This document shows, one piece after another, positions 1-25,320 of a stretch of DNA of 64,000 bases. This stretch comes from Phallusia mammillata (Eukaryota > Chordata > Ascidiacea > Phlebobranchia > Ascidiidae): assembly GCA_003260075.1 (NCBI GenBank), contig QLIY01000136.1, positions 1 to 64,000 on the forward strand, written 5' to 3'. Below the pieces are notes generated by a model that was given only the letters and a program-made list of their open reading frames with translations, had not been told where the DNA came from and ran no database searches. Numbering within the stretch: position 1 is the stretch's first letter; each line of letters begins with the position of its first letter. A program made the position numbers and the translations under genes.

Positions 1-13089
<13,089 letters not shown>

Positions 13090-13504
13090 CACCACTGTAT
13101 AGTTAAAGTCAGGGCTGAATTCTAAAAAAATACAGTCTTTCACAAGTTACTTACACCTACTAATAAGTTTGTTGTACGACTGTACGAGGCCAAACACATA
13201 AACCGCCGCGCGCCATTTGGGCCTGCTCAAACAAATGCCAAGAATTGCCGTTTTTATGGAAATGCGGGTTTCCGGTCAATGGGGTTTCGATGGGGCGAGT
13301 CGGAAACGTATAGGTTGGCAAATTTAAGTAGCCTAATAGCCTATTTTGACCTCCATCGCATAAAACAGTCTAGCTTTTGAAGAAGCAAATAAACCTTGGC
13401 CCTTAGGCAAAATTTGCCTAACTACATTAGTACCCGTTGACCAGTGGTGAAATTCAGCTGGTTCGCACAGGTTTTATAGAACCTTCTCACGAACTTTTAT
13501 GAGA

Positions 13505-13585
<81 letters not shown>

Positions 13586-13931
13586 ACTTTTGTGATAGAA
13601 CCGGCTGACAAAAAATTTTAATCCCACCACTGCCGTTGACATAAAGCCAAGTAAATGCAATCGCATTAGACTGTTAAGGTGTTGTTGATTTGGGTAAAAT
13701 AATAAAACTAAGTTCGTTAGTTTGATAGTATCGCGCGATTCGTAAAATTTCGGTTGTAAGCATTCGTGCAAGCGTGACGCAGCGATTAGTTGCTGACTCG
13801 TCATTTCCCGTGCCTAGCCATGCGTGCACTTGAACAAATGCGACAAAGGCGCGACGCATAATTATTGCGATACCAGAGCTACAGTTTTCAGCTGAAGTCT
13901 TTGCTGTAAAGTGTCGTCGTAGCAAAATTAA
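13090..13931. other. Intergenic region between divergent C3 and rhodanese genes
   Basis: Holds the presumed promoters of two divergent genes and an 80-bp pure C tract (13506-13585). The flanks of the tract, TTCTCACGAACTTTTATGAG and CTTTTGTGATAGAACCGGC, are not duplicates. No other gene seen. Confidence 0.6.
13506..13585. other. 80-bp pure C tract
   Basis: Uninterrupted C run, the first tract of the C-type block. It probably stands for a scaffold gap and is not proposed as a natural sequence. Confidence 0.8.
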
Positions 13932-14528
13932 ATGCATCAGCCGGAAGTCACCCCGCTCAGGTTGTTTCGATTGAAATGTTAATAGCTTTAGGAAGGTAAA
14001 TTAATTTGTTTTTTCCTGTCTACAGACCCGACCAGCAGGAATCGATTGAAAACATGAAAGAGAGAGTAGCAAAGAATCAGGTTGTCGTAATTGACGTGCG
14101 TGACCCTGACCAGGTTGCCAGGAGCGGAAAGATTGATGCAAAACGTTGGATGAACATTCCTTTGCTGGAACTTGGTAAGAGTATTGAGCTGTTGGCCAAT
14201 AAAACATGATTGCATGTGTTTATTTTATTTTCAGAGACAGCCCTTCAGATGTCACCAGAAGATTTTGAAACTAAGTATGGGCTGCCAAAACCGTCAAAAC
14301 CAGGCGAAGAAATTGTTTTTAACTGTGGTAAAGGCGGAAGGGCGTCAAAGGCAGTGATTGCCGCCAACTCACTGGGCTTTGACAAGTATGCAATACAACT
14401 GACTTTGTCAATGTTTAACCGTTTGTAAATTTTGCTTCGGGCACTGTGCGTATTGACTATCCCTTTTTTTCAATTACAGAGTGAAAAACCTGGAGGGTGG
14501 ACAGAGTACATGGAAAAGATCGTTTTAA
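13932..14528 (+). CDS. Single-domain rhodanese (thiosulfate sulfurtransferase), copy 1
   Basis: Exons 13932-13960, 14026-14174, 14235-14394 and 14480-14528 give 128 residues with consistent phases 2, 1, 2. Rhodanese fold: VVVIDVRDPDQVARSG near the N-terminus and the active-site loop FNCGKGGRASKA, with the persulfide-forming Cys and the conserved CxxGxR-type loop, ending VKNLEGG. The size fits the one-domain TSTD1/GlpE-like class, which passes sulfane sulfur from thiosulfate or persulfides to acceptors. No organelle-targeting sequence is evident. Exon 1 (MHQPEVTPL) is the least certain part: it is short, but its donor phase fits. Copy 2 follows on the same strand with the same exon pattern. 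Confidence 0.72.
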
Positions 14529-15055
14529 TAATGCAAAAACAATGTACAAATAATGCCATGCTGACAGTGACATGGGTTGTTCTTAAACACTGGATACCAG
14601 ATAGAAAAAAGCAATAAACGAACCAAAAATATTATATGCATGGAGTGTTTACAAATCGGCTAAAAGTGTATGATACGTTTTTTCGTAACTGTCATCGCAT
14701 GGCAAAGAAGAGTATGCTTTGTGGTTTCTACATGACAAAAGCAATGTGCACCGTTTCATTTCTATTTCCACCGTAAATTTTTATATTTAGCCTCCGTTAG
14801 TCATTATTACCTTCATTCTGCAAAGTGCAAAGTCACTGTTTGCGGGCACATCTAAAGAATAGACAAACCCACTGAAAGCATCGCAAAATTCTACGTTGCG
14901 CAAGTTTACACGCCGTTAAAACGAAAGGAAGCGTTCTTGGTTAATGGTTGACTGATCGTGTCGATAATTCATGTTGGAGTACTGTTGTGCCGAAAGACAG
15001 CAACCAGACAGACACAGACTCTGGAACTGCATCTAAGCTGTTAAGTATTGCAAAG
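14529..15055. other. Spacer between the tandem rhodanese genes
   Basis: Contains the 3' flank of copy 1 and the upstream region of copy 2. No gene, repeat or clear regulatory element seen. Confidence 0.4.
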
Positions 15056-16008
15056 ATGGCACATAATATTGCTGATTTACGGTAAGAGTTTCCGTTATGA
15101 TGTCTTTGTTTCTGTAACAGGGTCATTACTAAGTTTGGACTAGGAACTTGTACAAAGTGACATTGTTACTTGTAAGCAAGTCATTCAGTGCACAACCAAC
15201 TGAATAAGTTGCAGCTGAAAATACTGTAAACATGTATTAATTTATTAGTGCACTATTATTAAAATAAGGAAACAGGTTACAACTTAACCGCATATAAATG
15301 TACGTGTTAATATTATAACTTATTATTTGAACCTTTTTGGATTTGCCTGGTAGTTCCGTTGTTCATACTTAAGGGAAGTGATTCAACACCGGTAACACTT
15401 GTGTGGTTGAGTGATGGCTTGTTTAAATCCAGTTTTATTTGCAGTGATGATCAAAAAGTTAACCCTGCGCAACTGAGGGAAAAACTCGCTGCTAAGGAGA
15501 AACTGTTAGTTGTCGATGTGCGTAATGTACAAGAACGAAAGGATAATGGCCTTATTGAACCAAGTATCAACATTCCTTTTCCAGAACTAGGTAGGCTAAC
15601 ACGATTTCAGACGTTGTAATGTAAACATAGTTCACACCAATAGCACATCTAAAGCCTTTGTAACCAGTAAATCATCATTACCTGAAGTATTTTGGTGTTA
15701 TTATCAGAAAATGCCTTAAAACTGTCGAAGGAGGTGTTCAAGCAGCAGTATGGAGTTGATCAGCCTTCGGGTAAAGATGAGGTGGTATTCCACTGTCAAC
15801 ATGGCGGACGAGGATCAAGAGCAGTTGTACTCGCAAATAAGTTAGGAATCAAGAAGTGAGTGGAAATCCCACTACCGCCTTCTTTAAATTTTCGTAATCG
15901 TTTTACTTCAAATCAAACGCTTATTGGCGCTGGTGTAATGATACTGTTTGTATTTTTAGTTCCCAAAACCTTGATGGCGGTTACTCAAAGTACGGAGAGG
16001 GGAAGTGA
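15056..16008 (+). CDS. Single-domain rhodanese (thiosulfate sulfurtransferase), copy 2
   Basis: Exons 15056-15081, 15445-15590, 15708-15855 and 15960-16008 give 122 residues. Phases are 2, 1, 2, exactly as in copy 1, and the last exon has the same 49-bp length. Rhodanese features: LLVVDVRNVQERKDNG, then the catalytic loop FHCQHGGRGSRA with active-site Cys, and the C-terminal NLDGGYSKYGEGK. The first exon (MAHNIADLR) was chosen because it is a short ATG exon ending at a good GTAAGA donor with the phase needed for exon 2; the rest is firm. It is a tandem duplicate of copy 1, diverged through most of its length. Confidence 0.72.
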
Positions 16009-16576
16009 ACATCAAGACGTTCTTCTATAAGCCCATCACAGCATGACGTGTTGATGTTTCGAACTGTTTTTTGCTGTTGTAAAATCACGAAATTTCCATA
16101 TTTTTCCGCACTGAAGTTTGACATACACAAACAGAGACAAATAAACCAAACAAAGTTGTAGAAACATTGTGATTGGCATTATTTTGTATTGATAAAATTG
16201 GCTGAACAAGATTGACATAACCGCCACCAGTGTTCGCGCTCACAGAGACTCTTTAAATTTACGTTTTAGGTCACGTGTTGATGTCCATCGTGCGGCGTGC
16301 GCCCGATACAGCCGCAAAACAAAACCGGCCAAAACGGTACGTTTCGCGAACATCACAGATACATTTGCAATCAACAAAAAATGCACCATAGGATTTTACA
16401 TCTACAATTCCACGGTTCAGTAAACCTTACCCGCATGATACGGATTAATTGAATAAATGCGTACATCATTATCCATGCGTAGCGTTATTTAAAATTTCAA
16501 ATAGGCCAGTGTTTCTCAAACTTTTTCATATTTTTTCCAAACGGTCCCTTTGCCATTATATCGAGGGCTCGCGGTC

Positions 16577-16579
<3 letters not shown>

Positions 16580-16662
<83 letters not shown>
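16580..16662. other. 83-bp pure C tract
   Basis: Uninterrupted C run inside the outer hAT element. Read as a homopolymer-filled gap; it translates to poly-Pro or poly-Gly, which should not be taken as protein. Confidence 0.8.
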
Positions 16663-16904
16663 TATGCAAAATTGCGCATAACAATGATCCAAAGACAGCT
16701 TGTGACATCATAGACAAAACAAAAGCATTACGATTGTGCGCTAACAATTGCATTTTTCATGCAATAAAGGCTACTGTTTGGCAACGGAGACAATCGATTC
16801 TTAATTCCACTTAGATTTAAAGTGATGGCAAATAAGATTATAGAACATAGAAGTACTTCAACCTTTTCGTGGCCCCCCCAACATTGCCTCACTGACCCCT
16901 AAAG

Positions 16905-17372
16905 CAAGGCTTCTCAAACTGTGGGTCGCGACCCCAATTGGGGTCAATATAATTTTGGGGTCGCGAAACATTATGGGTTATTATGTCAGTCACAATAAAT
17001 GGTATACGTGCGTACATTTATTGTTTGCTCATTCCCGTGTATTCAAACTGCTCTTAAACACATTTTGTAGAACTTAAAAGAGTTTTACCAGCCTAGTAGC
17101 CAAATGCGCCAAACTTTTTTATGCCTATTGTGTGCAAACAATGTGAAAAAGCATATACCACAGGCGTCACAATATAGATTATGACGTCATAAAAACTAAG
17201 ACTGTCAACCTGTGTATCAAGTTAGAAATAAATTTAGGCTTTTTAGGCGCCAATAGATGGTATATATATATATAAAATATATATATTTCTCTACATCATA
17301 CCCATCAAGGGTTCGCGTAGAAATTTCTGTTTTAAAATGGGGTCACAAAGAAAGAAAGTTTGAGTAGCCCTG
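16905..17372. mobile_element. Inner hAT-type element with perfect TSD, nested
   Basis: Starts CAAGGCTTCTCAAACTGTGG and ends AGTTTGAGTAGCCCTG; the octamer CCCTAAAG flanks both sides (16897-16904 and 17373-17380). Contains GGGTCGCGACCCC near the left end and a (TA)n run. It inserted after the outer element. Confidence 0.78.
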
Positions 17373-17499
17373 CCCTAAAGGACCACATACCCCATTTTGA
17401 GAACCGCTGCAATAGGCAATTGTCGGACACTGTAAACAGTAGTGCTAAACATCAATAAAACGTTGTGATAGTTCAAACGTCATTGTGATAACGTACACA

Positions 17500-18705
17500 C
17501 TACTCTTTCATTACACGAAATGTTAGATTAATTCTTGGATTTTTTGTGTGAGATCTCTTGGGAAGTGCGTGGTACCAAAATTTATTTGTAGGTGCATTCA
17601 TAACCAGCAAGCTTCCGTGCTGCAAAGAATGTGTAATTTTGGGTACATCACTCCTTTTTTTCTGCTTACCTCTACAGTCTTTATGCCTAAACGTAAAGTC
17701 CCTTTCCTGTCCAAAGGATACAGATGCAATAGGAGCATCACTTTCCAGCTCTTTTTCATCATCCCTGTGTTCACCCATGTACTGCATTCCATTTGCGTAC
17801 CGATTAATAAGCAAAAAGTTGAATGTAACACCCAATACAGATTCCACTCTGTCCTTGATTTGTTGTAAACATGGCACACTGCTCCATGGCTTTGCTGGGA
17901 TAGTGTTTCCTGAAAATTTGTAGTGCAATCCATTGCTGCCATATGCAACATGCTGCCTGGGAATATTAACCCACTTTCCAAACATCTAACAAGAAAATAG
18001 CAGACATTTCCACAGAAAACAATAAAAATGGAATAAAATACGGTTTATGTAATGTGAGGATATGCAATTAAAATAGGATACACTCTTGCAGAATAGAGAA
18101 GTCAAATCTAGAATCTAGTCTGCAAAGTATGGCAGGTGCACACAGGATTAATTTTTTTTTAAATGTTTGCGTTTTTTCGCTTGTATGCAGAAATTTTGCA
18201 CCAAAGGCATTTAATTGTCTTGCCTTGGCCTCTGTCGCTTGTACGTGCACAAACAGGACATGTTTGTCCTGCATGCCCAAAATCTCGTAGGGAACTGCCA
18301 TATTCTGTAGACATAGACTGGTCTAGAATCCCATTCTGGTTGTTTATATTTTTTCTTTTCTGGCATTTTATCAACTGTGCTTAGTATCTGTACAACACTG
18401 TGCCAAACACATTAATGAAAAGTGTGTGTATTTATCATACAAACTTGGTACCTTGATCCTAGCAAGGTCTCCTGAATAGTAGTCCACATTACTTTCCAAC
18501 TGGTGAAACAACTCATCTGCTTCATTTTTAGAAAATAACATCCTGTAATTTACATTGAAGTTTTCCTTCTCATAATACTTGACTGATTTAGTTCCGTCAC
18601 CACTGAAACAAGGGTAGTAATTAACTTTCACATCATTTGTAAACAAAAAAAATCAAACCTGGACAACTGCACAGGGATACTTGTTTGTGTTTGTAAACTC
18701 TGCAT
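17500..18705 (-). CDS. ALKBH2: DNA oxidative demethylase ALKBH2
   Basis: Fe(II)/2-oxoglutarate dioxygenase that directly removes 1-methyladenine and 3-methylcytosine from double-stranded DNA in the nucleus. Exons 18705-18659, 18602-18452 and 17985-17500 give 227 residues (human ALKBH2 has 261). The middle exon has MLFSKNEADELFHQLE; the last starts MFGKWVNIPRQ, keeping the Phe of the base-flipping finger. Iron ligands lie in GEHRDDE (HxD) and WYHALP; 2-oxoglutarate-binding Arg residues in RINLTFR; VSFGQERDFTFRHK is typical of the ALKBH2/3 group. ALKBH2 fits better than ALKBH3 from INRYANGMQYMGEHRDD. The start is the only ATG exon whose donor phase (2) fits. It is divergent from PIGZ with 61 bp between the ATGs. 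The second intron (17986-18451) holds no recognised gene. Confidence 0.9.
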
Positions 18706-18766
18706 TTACTTTGTCACAGGAATAGTTATTTAACCTCTGGAATGAAATTAGTTAAATAAACTTATT
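18706..18766. promoter_or_regulatory. Putative bidirectional promoter of ALKBH2 and PIGZ
   Basis: Only 61 bp separate the ALKBH2 ATG (18705, minus) from the PIGZ ATG (18767, plus). Any core promoter or 5' UTR of the two genes must share this space or overlap the neighbouring first exons. No TATA element is obvious. Confidence 0.55.
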
Positions 18767-20471
18767 ATGGACTGCTTATGGCTTAAAATGATATGGCTTC
18801 ATTTGATTGCTTTGAGGTTTATGCTTTGCATTTTACCTCAAACTGGACTAATTTCTGAGCGGGAATTTTCAGAATCATCAGAACTGACAGCAGGTAACAT
18901 AAATACATACAATTGATAGTATTCATAACAATTAATTTTTACAATGATTTTTTGCAGCTAATGTCTTTGGAATTGTGAATAATGGACATTCAAGCCAACC
19001 CGTACTGTTCCCTCTTCTATCATCAGGATTGCCATTTTTGTTGCTGCAATATATTTCAAAACTATTTCCTTCAATCATTACCCCCTACACGTTGTTGTTG
19101 GTACCTCGTTTCTTCATGACAATAACAAGTCTTGTTGTTGACATACTAACTTATAAAATATCACTTAAACTGTACAACAGTCAAGAAAAAGCTCATTATG
19201 CTAGTCTCATGTTTGCCAGTTCTGCCATCAGTTGGATTTTTTGCACAAGAACTTTTGTTGCCACATTTCAACTGGTTTTGGTAACTACAATTCTATTTTT
19301 GATCATATGCAAGGACTACTCGCACAACCAAGTACTTTTGATCTCCTACTTATCTTCTCTGGCTACTTATGTGGATGTACAGTCCGCTGGCATGGTGTTG
19401 CTGCCATTAGTCTTCTGGTTGTTAAGAAGCAGAACTACATTTGTTTCCAAGGCCATCAGTTTGTTACTTGGGTGTACTTTTACTTTTGCAATCTTGACCT
19501 TAATTGACTGCTTTTTCTCAACTCCAGAGAAACTGGTTGACCTGTATGACACAGGAATACAGCAAATGTCGAACTTATTTATTAAACTGAATTTTGCGCC
19601 TTATGACCAGTTTAGCAAATACATTGAGGTAACTGCCATTGACTTTCAAGCAGCCAAGTTGCTTTTTGTACTGTCTCCCTTGTATCTTTTTGCTTTTTGG
19701 AAGACATTCATTCAAACCCATAATGGTGCAATTTCCAACTTGAAATGGTCCGTAAACATGATGTGGACTTTGATCACTGCCAATTTGTTGCTTGTATTGC
19801 TTTTTACTCCTCATGATTATTATGTATTGCTGTCATTGACTGTTCCATTAGTTGTTTTGGGCTCATTCTGCCTTAGCCATATAAAGCATGTTAAGTTGTT
19901 ATGTGGCAGCTGGATGGTTCTCAATATTTTCACATTTTTGTGTTTTGGAATGGCTTATGAAGGTGGAATGTTGCCTTGTATTGAATATCTTCACTCAATT
20001 GTCAAAACTCACAGTCAAATTTCAAATAATAGTGACATCAATGTTTTGTTTTATCGTACACCTCTTCCACCTATTCACCTTATTAACTGGCCAGCTAAAG
20101 AATCAACAACCCGAACTACTGTGTCTGCACTACAAATACAACATTCAATGGAAACAGACCTAAAACTTCTTGAGATGCACATAAACAGGTCACTAATTTA
20201 TGATAACTCCATTATGTACATTATTTTTCCTGCATCCATACCTTGTAAGACTTATATGCACCTGAACAGTATGTATCACCTTGAATTGTTTTTTGAATTC
20301 TTTCCACATTTAACTTTTATTGATCCCATCTGGCAACATGGCAACGGTTGTGTAGAAGAGAGCAGGACTTTTTCCAAAGTACTAGGACTTTCATCTTTAA
20401 AAATGTACAGAATCACACATTTAAGTCGCCCAACGAAACACACCATACATTATAACATTTTTTCCCAGTAA
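18767..20471 (+). CDS. PIGZ: GPI mannosyltransferase 4 (PIG-Z/SMP3-like)
   Basis: Multi-pass ER membrane protein of the GT22 family that adds the fourth mannose to GPI anchors. Two exons, 18767-18893 and 18958-20471, give 546 residues. Family signs: LPQTGLISEREF at the N-terminus, LLSSGLPFLLL, then VPRFFMTITSLVVDI and ASSAISWIFCTRTF, with around ten hydrophobic segments through to about residue 320. The lumenal N-terminal motif that is HPDEFFQ in typical GT22 enzymes reads SEREFSE here, so a key acidic residue is replaced. The C-terminal third is soluble. Start chosen at the upstream in-frame ATG; another ATG follows at 18788. Tail-to-tail with NIF3L1 (95 bp apart). Confidence 0.82.
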
Positions 20472-20566
20472 AATTTTGTGTACACATATGCAACACAATG
20501 AAAATTATATGAAATGCATGTGCAATTTTCATTTCGCTTCTCACTTTTAAATTGGAAAATACACTG

Positions 20567-21655
20567 TTAATACACTTTTAATGGGTCTTCATCTTTTTTA
20601 GAGATAATAACGTTGATATCTTTTAGAATGGACAGCTGGTCACTCATAACTTTCAGAAAGCCCCGTTCAGTGTTAGTGTGCTCACATAGCACCACACTTG
20701 TTCCATTACACACCGCATCCAGAACATCATGATGTGACATTTCACCAGTGAGGTACAAGTCAGCCTTCACACCTTTTAATACAGATGAACCAGCTCCTGC
20801 ACAAAGTGCCACTGTTTTCACTATAGAACTGCCTTCAGCAAGGGCCAATCGAACATGGGAGATACCCAAATAAGACTTAATGTTTTCAATTAGGCTTGAA
20901 ATAGTTGCAGGAGAGGCTAATTTACAAAGGCGGCCAGAACCTATATTTGGTAATGGAAGTTTTATTGCTGGGGTCCCTCGCCAAAATTGAATGTCTTGAC
21001 TAAATTTCTTGCCCAAAGAAGTTATTTTTTGTTGGTCGCTTTCATTCAGAGTGACTGTTAATCTGGCTAAATTTTCTCCAATTATATCTTGAGTCACAGT
21101 AAATAATTCCTTTAGCTCATTCGTAAAAGCAACATCGATGGGAACAGATAAATCAATGTCAAATGATAAAGATGTTTTTAGGGTGATTTCATTGCACTGT
21201 AATGGTTTGGAAAACTCCAGATCACCGAGACATTTACTGAGCCAGTCATTTACCCCACCATCAATAGCATCCCATACTGTATGGGGTGAATAAACAGCAA
21301 TTCTATTTTCTATGGCTGTAACAATAACTTTTTCTTTCCAGGATGATGATGTAAGTCGTTTTAATGCATTAAAGATAGGTGGGTGGTATGATATAACCAT
21401 GTTCACACTCTCTACCACACATTCTTCCATCACAGTTGGGGTTAAATCATTGGTCAACATAATCTTCTTTATTATATGAGGTTGAGTGGGTTCAACTAAC
21501 AAGCCAACATTGTCCCAGCCTGCAGCATGTTTTGTAGGAGCAATATTATCAAGGACTGATACAACAGCGTTTAGATTCATGTTGGTTCGAAAACACAAAT
21601 TCACAGTCTTGGTATGGATTGACAGCCTAGAAATAATCTTATGCAACTGGAACAT
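20567..21655 (-). CDS. NIF3L1: NIF3-like protein 1
   Basis: Member of the conserved NIF3/YbgI (DUF34) family, with a dinuclear metal site and no settled biochemical role. Single coding exon. Recognisable blocks: WDNVGLLVEPTQPHIIKKI, LTNDLTPTVMEECV, ISYHPPIFNALKRLTSSSWK, YSPHTVWDAIDGGVN, ISHVRLALAEGS, ALCAGAGSSVLKGVKADLYL, TGEMSHHDVLDAV and CEHTNTERGFLK. Metal-ligand His/Asp residues in SYHPP, GEMSHHD and CEHTNTERG are present. I chose the ATG at 21655, giving 362 residues with a 25-residue basic leader (FQLHKIISRLSIHTK) like the targeting leader of vertebrate NIF3L1. An ATG at 21580 and one at 21787 are alternatives in frame. Confidence 0.88.
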   Translation of the reverse strand: MFQLHKIISRLSIHTKTVNLCFRTNMNLNAVVSVLDNIAPTKHAAGWDNVGLLVEPTQPHIIKKIMLTNDLTPTVMEECVVESVNMVISYHPPIFNALKRLTSSSWKEKVIVTAIENRIAVYSPHTVWDAIDGGVNDWLSKCLGDLEFSKPLQCNEITLKTSLSFDIDLSVPIDVAFTNELKELFTVTQDIIGENLARLTVTLNESDQQKITSLGKKFSQDIQFWRGTPAIKLPLPNIGSGRLCKLASPATISSLIENIKSYLGISHVRLALAEGSSIVKTVALCAGAGSSVLKGVKADLYLTGEMSHHDVLDAVCNGTSVVLCEHTNTERGFLKVMSDQLSILKDINVIISKKDEDPLKVY

Positions 21656-22066
21656 ATCTTCAATTAAATGCAGAAATTGATTAGTTAGCACCAATACAGA
21701 ACCTTGGCATTGCATTAAGAACGTGTTTAAGATCAAAACATTTTTATAAAGAGCACACAAAGAATTTATAGGTAATACTGACACCACATTTGTTAATATT
21801 CAAACCAAATAACAAAGAATTGTTTGTAAATGATGCAGTGACACACTTAGTGGAATAATTTTTTGGATTAGGGAACTTTATAACATGTACCATTATTAGG
21901 GAAAGCAGTTACAGTGGGGGTAGTCGAGCAGTCAATAAAACATGTGTACAGAAACAGTGCTGTTGCAAGAGCAAAACAAATACTGTACAAGAAGAGTCAC
22001 AAGCTATGTTAGTACACTGACAAGTTGTATTCTTCACAGTTACCCAATGAAGCTAAAAATTCACAG
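21656..22066. other. Spacer between NIF3L1 and katanin
   Basis: About 410 bp, containing the in-frame upstream extension of NIF3L1 (to 21787) and the 3' flank of katanin. No other feature seen. Confidence 0.4.
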
Positions 22067-23629
<1,563 letters not shown>

Positions 23630-23756
23630 TTAAGCTCATTCATAAGGAACAAATGTCATTTAAACCTGGTCTTAGTTGTCAAGAAGTAAATAAAATTAAA
23701 AGCAAAAATAAATATAATCTTTAAAACAAATAGTTACAACCTTTTTAGGGTGTATC

Positions 23757-24092
23757 TAAAATATTTAGGGTCATTTGGTGAAATATTATCACCGCTTGGC
23801 TAACTGTTATAACACTTAGTGCACCTTTATATCGCTTGGTGTACCTTTATCTCCCTTGGTGCACCCGCACCCTTATATCGCTTGGTGCACCTTGATGCCA
23901 CTTGGCGTATCTTTATATTGTTAGGGAAAGGTGCACCTAGCATTATACAGGAGCACCGAGCTATATAAATCTCCACCAAGCAAGATTAAGATACACCAAA
24001 TGTTATTAGGATGCACCCAGTGATATAAAGGTGCACCAAGCGCTATCAAGGTGCACCAAGCGATCCTGTGTATTTTAGTTGCACCGGCACCG
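23757..24092. repeat. Palindromic array of a GCTTGGTGCACC unit
   Basis: The left half holds about six direct, imperfect copies of a ~24-bp unit (ATCGCTTGGTGCACCTTTAT). The right half, from about 23930, holds similar copies in inverted orientation (ATAAAGGTGCACCAAGCG). Together they could fold into a long imperfect hairpin. No coding capacity. Confidence 0.75.
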
Positions 24093-25003
24093 GGCAGGTT
24101 TTTTAAAATCAAAATTTAAATTTAACACCCTTTTTAAGAATTTGGTAGTCTCAAAACTTTTTTAATAACCTTCGGACATGCTTAAATAGAAATAATAGCC
24201 AGAATGGAGGCTAGAACGGGTGCATTGATGAGTTGAAATTGGAATTGTTGAAATCTTCTTCCAGGTAACTAACGCCACTAAACCATGACGGATTTTGGCA
24301 ATACGGCCCATCATTGTAACGTTATTTACCAGTTTCTTGCTTAATTGTACGACAAAACGAAGCATGCACAATTTGCAAATAAAAATATATAATTTGTTCC
24401 TATCTAATGTTTTTATTGTATCTACATGGCAAAAAATATTAATCCGTTCTGCCTAAAAATACTACATCACGACCAAACTTATGTCGTTTTCATCATTTTT
24501 CTGGTGCATTTGGTACTAATTTCTAAAAAAAAGGATGATGGTACCTTCACTTTTTTTAGGCATGCGGTTTCGGTGCATCAGTAGTTTTAACAGCAAACTT
24601 GACTTGTGGCGAGCTTTTTGTATTGCTAATAAAATATAAGTCCAAGGTGCGAGGGTTTAGAAAGGTTGTTATTATATTTGGATTGAGCTAATTGGAAATG
24701 GGATTTAGATCTTTTTATTATGTGTTTAGCGAATGTTTTGCTAGGTTTTATCTTACAATCCATGCGTTGTGTTAAAAAGGAACATTCAAAGAAGAGATTG
24801 ACAAATTTATTATATTTTTATGATGTTATATTTAATCGTCCTAACCTGAGAGGTTGCTTAAACTTTTGTTACCGTGCAAACTGGTCAAATTATATGAAAT
24901 GATTGTTATTAGTTGTACATAATACTTCACTTTCATATGACCTACAAACAACAAAAACTGTAGGCCTACTATAGTATTCGACGCCAGGATGCATGCTTTA
25001 ACA

Positions 25004-25320
25004 CAGTGGTTCCCAACCTTTTTTGTTACATTCCTCCCTTCGCCCATTTTCGAACAATTCATTCCTCCCCATAAGAAGAAAAACAAATATAACAGTAAAA
25101 ATTAAAGCATTTTGAAATAGACCTTATAATTAGGGATGTCCATTCAGAATCCTTTACCAAATGTGAACCGGGTCCAAATTATAATAATACATAATAATGT
25201 ACATACAAAATATTCTGTAACATTTTCAAAATAATTTTTTTGCAGTTTTTATGAAATTCCTCCCCTGAACTCATAAAATTCCTCCCTAGGGAGGAATTCC
25301 TCCCCGGTTGGGAACCACTG
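25004..25320. mobile_element. hAT-type non-autonomous element with perfect TSD
   Basis: Ends CAGTGGTTCCCAACC and GGTTGGGAACCACTG are exact inverted repeats for 15 bp, flanked by CTTTAACA on both sides (24996-25003 and 25321-25328). 317 bp. The perfect flanks and ends suggest a recent insertion. Related copies at 3194-3908 and 62495-62697. Confidence 0.88.

Larger units (their letters stand above)
16507..17409. mobile_element. Outer hAT-type element, disrupted
   Basis: Starts CAGTGTTTCTCAAACTTTT and ends CATTTTGAGAACCGCTG; flanks AAATAGGC (16499-16506) and CAATAGGC (17410-17417) agree at 7 of 8 bases. It is interrupted by the 83-bp C tract and by a second element (16905-17372), so its true length is unknown. 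Confidence 0.7.
16009..17499. other. Intergenic region filled by nested hAT elements and a C tract
   Basis: From 16507 to 17409 it is occupied by one hAT-like element containing a second one. 16009-16506 shows no gene. The long C tract (16580-16662) lies inside the outer element. A (TA)n stretch is at about 17260-17286. The ALKBH2 stop codon is at 17500-17502. Confidence 0.6.

Noticed and set aside
13506-13585. G-quadruplex-type regulatory tract in the C3 promoter
   Set aside because: Pure runs of this length recur wherever sequence is missing, including inside exons, so a gap filler is far more likely than a regulatory element.
16449-16814. Poly-Pro / poly-Gly frames around the C tract
   Set aside because: Arise from the tract in either strand and overlap a hAT element; no conserved domain.
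18068-18384. Overlapping frames with CPVCARTSDRGQGKTIKCLW on the minus strand
   Set aside because: The Cys pairs hint at a zinc knuckle, but the region lies inside the ALKBH2 intron, lacks splice support and matches no family I know.
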